A DNA stretch of 9,798 nucleotides. Source: Actinomycetota bacterium. Lineage in GTDB: Bacteria; Actinomycetota; Actinomycetes; Mycobacteriales; Jatrophihabitantaceae. Shown here in pieces: positions 6,493 through 9,798 of this stretch. Under the pieces are notes generated by a model, which was given only the letters and a program-made list of their open reading frames with translations, was not told where the DNA came from and made no database searches. A program made the position numbers and the translations under genes. Each line of letters starts with the position of its first letter. Within the stretch, counting starts at the first letter, position 1. Where the stretch lies: NCBI GenBank assembly GCA_019241805.1, contig JAFAWL010000129.1:1-9798 (forward strand), written 5' to 3'.

Positions 6493-7102
6493 CCGGTCCG
6501 GGCGGGGCGTCTTGGAGGTCCACGACGCCGATCACGCGCGCGGGCACACCCGCGACGATCTGCCCGGCGCCCACATCCTGCGTCACGACCGCACCGGCCC
6601 CGACGACGGCGTGGGAGCCGATGACGCACGGTCCGATGACGATCGCTCCGCTGGCCACCCAGGCCCCGCGGCCGACCACGATGTCCCGGCCGCCGGCCGG
6701 AACCGTCGTCTGGCGCTCGAGGTCGAACCGCGTGATGTCGTGCGTGCCGGTCAGCAGCGTGACGCGGTGGCCGAAGAATGCGTACGGCTCGACGGTGATC
6801 GAGCCCGAGGACAGGTTGAACAGGGCGTCGTTGACGTCGGCGGTCTCGGCCACCTGCAGCCTGCTCGCGTCGCCGAAGACCAACGGCGTCCGCAGCAGTT
6901 CGCCGCCCGTCAGGTGCGTCGCGGACTGCCGGTGCTGGTCCATGGCCGCGGCCAACTCCTCGATCAGCTCGGCTCGTAGCTCGGCACGCAATTGCGTGAG
7001 GCGACCCGGAAGTTCGTCGGCCACCGCTGCGCTAACCAATGCCCGAATTCGGTTCGGGATCGAGTCGAGCCACCGCGCCGGCCGCATGGGGCGATCAGGC
7101 AT
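6473..7102 (-). CDS. Hexapeptide-repeat (left-handed beta-helix) O-acetyltransferase
   Basis: 209 residues. The N-terminal third is helical and charged: RPARWLDSIPNRIRALVSAAV (7-27), then Leu/Glu/Arg-rich helices to about 58 that may form a coiled coil. From about 80 on, hexad repeats form a left-handed beta-helix: TVEPYAFFGHRVTLLTGTHD, then DIVVGRGAWVASGAIVIG, CVIGSHAVVGAGAVVTQDV and AGVPARVIG at 184-192. H121 in GTHD sits where the catalytic His of the maltose/galactoside/NodL acetyltransferase group is found. It would use acetyl-CoA to acetylate a sugar, probably of the exported glycan or its precursor. The gene is antisense to its neighbours: its 3' end overlaps the ATPase gene by 14 bases and its 5' end is divergent from a glycosyltransferase gene 63 bases away. 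The ATG at 7102 has no strong ribosome binding site; an in-frame ATG five codons on is no better. The exact acceptor is unknown. Confidence 0.85.
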   Translation of the reverse strand: MPDRPMRPARWLDSIPNRIRALVSAAVADELPGRLTQLRAELRAELIEELAAAMDQHRQSATHLTGGELLRTPLVFGDASRLQVAETADVNDALFNLSSGSITVEPYAFFGHRVTLLTGTHDITRFDLERQTTVPAGGRDIVVGRGAWVASGAIVIGPCVIGSHAVVGAGAVVTQDVGAGQIVAGVPARVIGVVDLQDAPPGPAGVTAP

Positions 7103-7165
7103 CGTGGGCCGTTACCAGGTTCACGACGATTACCATAGACGCGCGAATTTCGTGGAGGGATCTAG
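7103..7165. promoter_or_regulatory. Short divergent intergenic region; leader of the two-glycosyltransferase operon
   Basis: Only 63 bases separate the divergent acetyltransferase and glycosyltransferase starts, and the stretch 7126-7150 is less GC-rich than its surroundings. TACCAT (7131-7136, plus) and TATGGT (same bases, minus) are weak -10 candidates without clear -35 partners. The ribosome binding site GGAGGGA (7154-7160) stands 5 bases before the ATG at 7166 and is the strongest in the window together with the one at 9766. Confidence 0.35.
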
Positions 7166-8368
7166 ATGACCGAGCCGGTGCAGATCAACCGCACTGGAAA
7201 GATCGCCCTCGTTCCAGCCCGCTACGGTCCCGGGCTCGTGGGCGGAGCCGAGATCGTGATGGCCGAGATGGCCGAGGGATTGGCCGCTCGCGGCTGGGAC
7301 GTCGAAATCATCACTACCTGCGCGCTCGACCACTTCACCTGGCGTAACGAGTTACCTGCCGGCTTCGCCGTCGAGTCGGGCATGCCGGTTCGAAGATTCC
7401 CAGTGATGAATGAAAACCTTCACGAGCGGGCCGAGCTCGAGGCCCAGATCCTGCGCGGCAACCGATTGACCATCCAGCAACAGCAGCGCTGGATCAACGG
7501 CGGAATGCGCTCCCCCGAGCTCTATCACCACATTCTCGATCACGCCGACGAGTATCGGGCGTTGATTTTCACGCCGTATCCGTTCTGGGTGACGTTCGCG
7601 GGCAGCCAAGTTGCGCCGGAGCGCAGCGTGCTGTGGACCTGCCTGCACGACGAGCCCTACGCGTATTTGGACGTCTTCGACCCGGTCTTCTCCGGCGTGG
7701 CCGGACTGCTATTCCAGTCCGGTCCGGAGCACGACCTCGCGCACCGGATCCAACCGCGACTGGCGCCCCACGCCGTCGTCGGATGCGGCGTCGGCGTGCC
7801 GGTCAAATACGACCCGGACGGCTTTCGTGAGCGCTACGGCATCGAGGGTCGTTTCTTGTTGTATGCCGGGCGGCGGGAAGGGGCCAAGGGCTGGGAGCAG
7901 CTCCTGGATGCTTTCGAGGCCGCGAACGCTGCCGTCGAACTCCCGTTCTCGCTCGTCACGATGGGGCGCGGTCCGGTGAAGCCGCCGGCCGCCATCGCTG
8001 ACCGCGTCGTCGACCTCGGCTTCCTCCCTGACGTCGACCGGGATAACGCGTTCGCGGCCGCCGACGCCTATCTGCAGCCCAGTCGCTACGAGGCGTTCTC
8101 GCGCACGATCATGGAGGCGTGGCTGGCCGGGACGCCGGTCATAGCGAACCGGGCCAGCGACGTCGTCGCCTGGCATTGCGAGCGGTCCGGTGCGGGTTTG
8201 ACTTACGACGACACCTACGAATTCGAGCAGTGCCTGGACTTTCTGGCCGGGAACAGCGAAACCGCCAGCGAGATGGCCGCATCCGGTCGCCAGTACGTTC
8301 TGGACAATTATCAGTGGCCGGATGTACTGGATCGGGTCGAAGCGAGATTGTCGGAGTGGACCCGATGA
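7166..8368 (+). CDS. GT4-type glycosyltransferase
   Basis: 400 residues, complete GT-B glycosyltransferase. The N-terminal strand KIALVPARYGPGLVGGAE (12-29) gives the glycine-rich acceptor loop ending in GGAE. The middle contains WTCLHDEPYAYLDVF (157-171) with the conserved His-Asp at 161-162. The donor half opens with FLLYAGRREGAKGWEQLLDAF (230-250; R236/R237 and K241 in the donor-phosphate position), continues with VVDLGFLPDVDRDNAFAAADAYLQPS, and has a perfect E-x7-E motif: E309 and E317 in RYEAFSRTIMEAWLAGTPVI. It should be active on a nucleotide-sugar donor; the sugar cannot be read from the sequence. No membrane span is seen, so it is probably peripheral at the inner membrane. The start is fixed by the GGAGGGA site just upstream. 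The 3' end overlaps the next glycosyltransferase by four bases (ATGA), so the two are co-translated and probably act in consecutive steps. Confidence 0.9.
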   Translation: MTEPVQINRTGKIALVPARYGPGLVGGAEIVMAEMAEGLAARGWDVEIITTCALDHFTWRNELPAGFAVESGMPVRRFPVMNENLHERAELEAQILRGNRLTIQQQQRWINGGMRSPELYHHILDHADEYRALIFTPYPFWVTFAGSQVAPERSVLWTCLHDEPYAYLDVFDPVFSGVAGLLFQSGPEHDLAHRIQPRLAPHAVVGCGVGVPVKYDPDGFRERYGIEGRFLLYAGRREGAKGWEQLLDAFEAANAAVELPFSLVTMGRGPVKPPAAIADRVVDLGFLPDVDRDNAFAAADAYLQPSRYEAFSRTIMEAWLAGTPVIANRASDVVAWHCERSGAGLTYDDTYEFEQCLDFLAGNSETASEMAASGRQYVLDNYQWPDVLDRVEARLSEWTR

Positions 8369-9774
8369 GGATCTTGATGGTGTCGCCCTATCCGCCCAAT
8401 CGCGATGGGATCGCGGCGTACGCGGTGCAGGATGTGCGCGCGCTTCGCTCGCGGGGCGACGACGTGGAGGTGTTATCGCCGGGGCCGTCGGCCGCGCACC
8501 ATCACCTGGCGTTGACCTCCAGTCGAGGGCCTCTGGCGCTGGCCAAGCGCGTCCGCGGATACGACAGGATCATCATTCAGTTCCATCCGGACTTCTTCTA
8601 TCCGGTGCCTTGCAGTCCCTCCCGCCGGGCGGCGATCAGCCTGCAGCTGGCCGCGACGTTCCGATGGGCCAAGCATGTCGAGGTCGTCGTCCACGAGATC
8701 GACTATCGGCACGGTCGCGCGCACACGGTGGACGGCGTCGCGGCTCGGTTGATGTGGCAGGCCGTCGACACGATCGTGGTACACACCGAAAGCGAGCGAA
8801 GCGCGTTTTCGACGGCGTTCGGCGTCGGTACCGAGCACATCAAGGTGGCCGGGCACGGCAGCAGCTTCATCAAATACACCCGGCACGATCGCGACTCGGC
8901 TCGGGTGGCGCTCGGCCTGGACCAATCGCTGTTCTACTTCCTGGCGATCGGTTTCATCCAGCCGCACAAGGGTTTCGACCGCGCCGCGCGAGCGTTCGCC
9001 GGAATCGATCCGGCCCGCGCACGTCTGGAGATCGTCGGCTCTCTGCGCCTGGAGGAGCCGGGATACGTCGCCTACGCCCAGGAGCTGGCCGACCTCGCGG
9101 AGCGCACTCCAGGCGTCACCCTGCACACCGGATTCGTCAGCGACGAACTGTTCGATCGCTGGATCGTGGCCTGCGACACGGTCGTGCTGCCGTACCGCTC
9201 GATCTGGTCCTCAGGCGTCATGGAGCGGGCCGCCCTGTACGACCGCCCGGTCGTGGCTACCCGTGTCGGCGGCCTGGCCGAGCAGAAGGCCGATCACGAC
9301 GTGACCCTGGTCGAGGACGACGAGGAGCTGAAGCGGGTCATGCGTGAGTTGACCGGGCAGCCGCACCGGGCCGCGGCCGGAAGTTGGCCGATCACCGGGG
9401 CAGACGTGCGCTCGGCCGTACAGAACGAGGTTCGGGCTCGGGCCGCGCGAGCGCGCGGAACCGCCACCGCTGTCGGCGTAGGCGCTCCCGGACCGCTCCT
9501 GCAGCGCAGCCTGGACGCCAGCCGAAGCTTGCGGCGGCTCCCACCTTTCGTCCTGCCGGCGCCGGAACAAAATCCGGTCGGCGTGGCCCGCCTGGTGAAA
9601 AAGTCGATCCGTCGGCTCACCTACTGGCAGATGGCGCCCGTCGCCCAACAGCTGAACAGTCTTCAGCAGTCCACGATGGAAGCGGTCGAATCGCTAGGGG
9701 CAGTCGGAACTGCTATGCCGACGCGCGATGATAAACCCGTGGACAACACGACGGATCCCGCGAGCAGGGGGTAA
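8365..9774 (+). CDS. GT4-type glycosyltransferase with C-terminal helical tail
   Basis: 469 residues. The catalytic part ends near residue 330: MRILMVSPYPPNRDGIAAYA (1-20) is the typical first strand and glycine loop, VEVVVHEIDY (105-114) holds the conserved His-Glu, and the donor half has LAIGFIQPHKGFDRAARAF (193-211, K202), VTLHTGFVSDELFDRWIVAC and VLPYRSIWSSGVMERAALYDRPVVATRVGG (274-303), where E287 is the conserved Glu and Ser stands in for the first Glu of E-x7-E, as in part of the family. The last ~135 residues are extra: an Ala/Arg-rich and Pro-rich linker (about 335-405), then a basic amphipathic segment VARLVKKSIRRLTYWQMAPV (407-426) and QQLNSLQQSTMEAVESLG (428-445), then a polar tail. 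The tail may bind the membrane or a partner protein. The ATG at 8365 has GGAG 8 bases upstream and overlaps the previous stop. The frame stays open to 8119, but that part shadows the upstream gene. Confidence 0.88.
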   Translation: MRILMVSPYPPNRDGIAAYAVQDVRALRSRGDDVEVLSPGPSAAHHHLALTSSRGPLALAKRVRGYDRIIIQFHPDFFYPVPCSPSRRAAISLQLAATFRWAKHVEVVVHEIDYRHGRAHTVDGVAARLMWQAVDTIVVHTESERSAFSTAFGVGTEHIKVAGHGSSFIKYTRHDRDSARVALGLDQSLFYFLAIGFIQPHKGFDRAARAFAGIDPARARLEIVGSLRLEEPGYVAYAQELADLAERTPGVTLHTGFVSDELFDRWIVACDTVVLPYRSIWSSGVMERAALYDRPVVATRVGGLAEQKADHDVTLVEDDEELKRVMRELTGQPHRAAAGSWPITGADVRSAVQNEVRARAARARGTATAVGVGAPGPLLQRSLDASRSLRRLPPFVLPAPEQNPVGVARLVKKSIRRLTYWQMAPVAQQLNSLQQSTMEAVESLGAVGTAMPTRDDKPVDNTTDPASRG

Positions 9775-9778
9775 GCAA

Positions 9779-9798
9779 GTGTCGTTCGACGAGCTGAA
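9779..9798 (+). CDS. Start of the next gene in the operon (first codons only)
   Basis: A GTG at 9779 opens a frame reading MSFDEL up to the window edge. It stands 4 bases after the stop of the preceding glycosyltransferase, and AGGGGG (9766-9771) ends 7 bases before it, a strong ribosome binding site. This supports a further co-transcribed gene. Nothing can be said about its product. Confidence 0.6.

Noticed and set aside
8119..8364. Upstream extension of the second plus-strand glycosyltransferase to 8119
   Set aside because: It overlaps the previous gene and adds Arg-rich sequence before a typical GT4 N-terminus. The ATG at 8365 with GGAG upstream fits better.
8322..9347. Plus-strand open frame of 341 codons overlapping the second glycosyltransferase
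   Set aside because: It is very rich in Arg, Gly and Pro with no motif, and shadows a gene with clear GT4 features.

Overview
The window is GC-rich DNA with strongly G/C-biased third codon positions, GTG and TTG starts beside ATG, and tight 4-base stop/start overlaps. Together with the protein families this suggests a high-GC Gram-positive bacterium (Actinomycetota). The species cannot be named from the sequence. Everything recognisable belongs to one theme: making, decorating and exporting a cell-surface polysaccharide through an ABC-2 (Wzm/Wzt) transporter.

Layout. (1) 1-648, minus: the first 216 residues of a secreted FG-GAP/VCBS beta-propeller protein that runs off the left edge. (2) 818-4075, minus: a three-gene operon of a GT4-type glycosyltransferase, a degenerate glycosyltransferase-like protein coupled to it by a 4-base overlap, and a SAM-dependent methyltransferase with a long N-terminal helical/coiled-coil region. 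It ends in a perfect 11-bp hairpin that overlaps the methyltransferase stop codon. (3) 4076-4280: a divergent intergenic region with short direct and inverted repeats. (4) 4281-6486, plus: the exporter permease and ATPase, one base apart. The ATPase has a C-terminal beta-rich domain like the substrate-binding domain of O-antigen Wzt proteins. (5) 6473-7102, minus: a hexapeptide-repeat acetyltransferase, tail-to-tail with the ATPase gene. The two stops overlap inside a hairpin. (6) 7166-9774, plus: two GT4-type glycosyltransferases with a 4-base overlap, the second with an unusual C-terminal tail. (7) 9779-9798, plus: the first codons of another gene behind a strong ribosome binding site.

How the parts may work together (inference): the glycosyltransferases build a glycan on a carrier at the inner face of the membrane, the methyltransferase and acetyltransferase modify it, Wzt recognises a feature of the finished chain, and Wzm/Wzt export it. 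The FG-GAP protein may act outside the cell. No initiating phosphoglycosyltransferase, Wzy polymerase, Wzx flippase or ligase lies in the window, so the locus very likely continues on both sides. The most interesting idea is that this is a Gram-positive counterpart of the modification-coupled export known for some Gram-negative O antigens (Wzt carbohydrate-binding domain plus a methyltransferase with a coiled coil). I see no CRISPR array, RNA gene, insertion sequence or attachment site.
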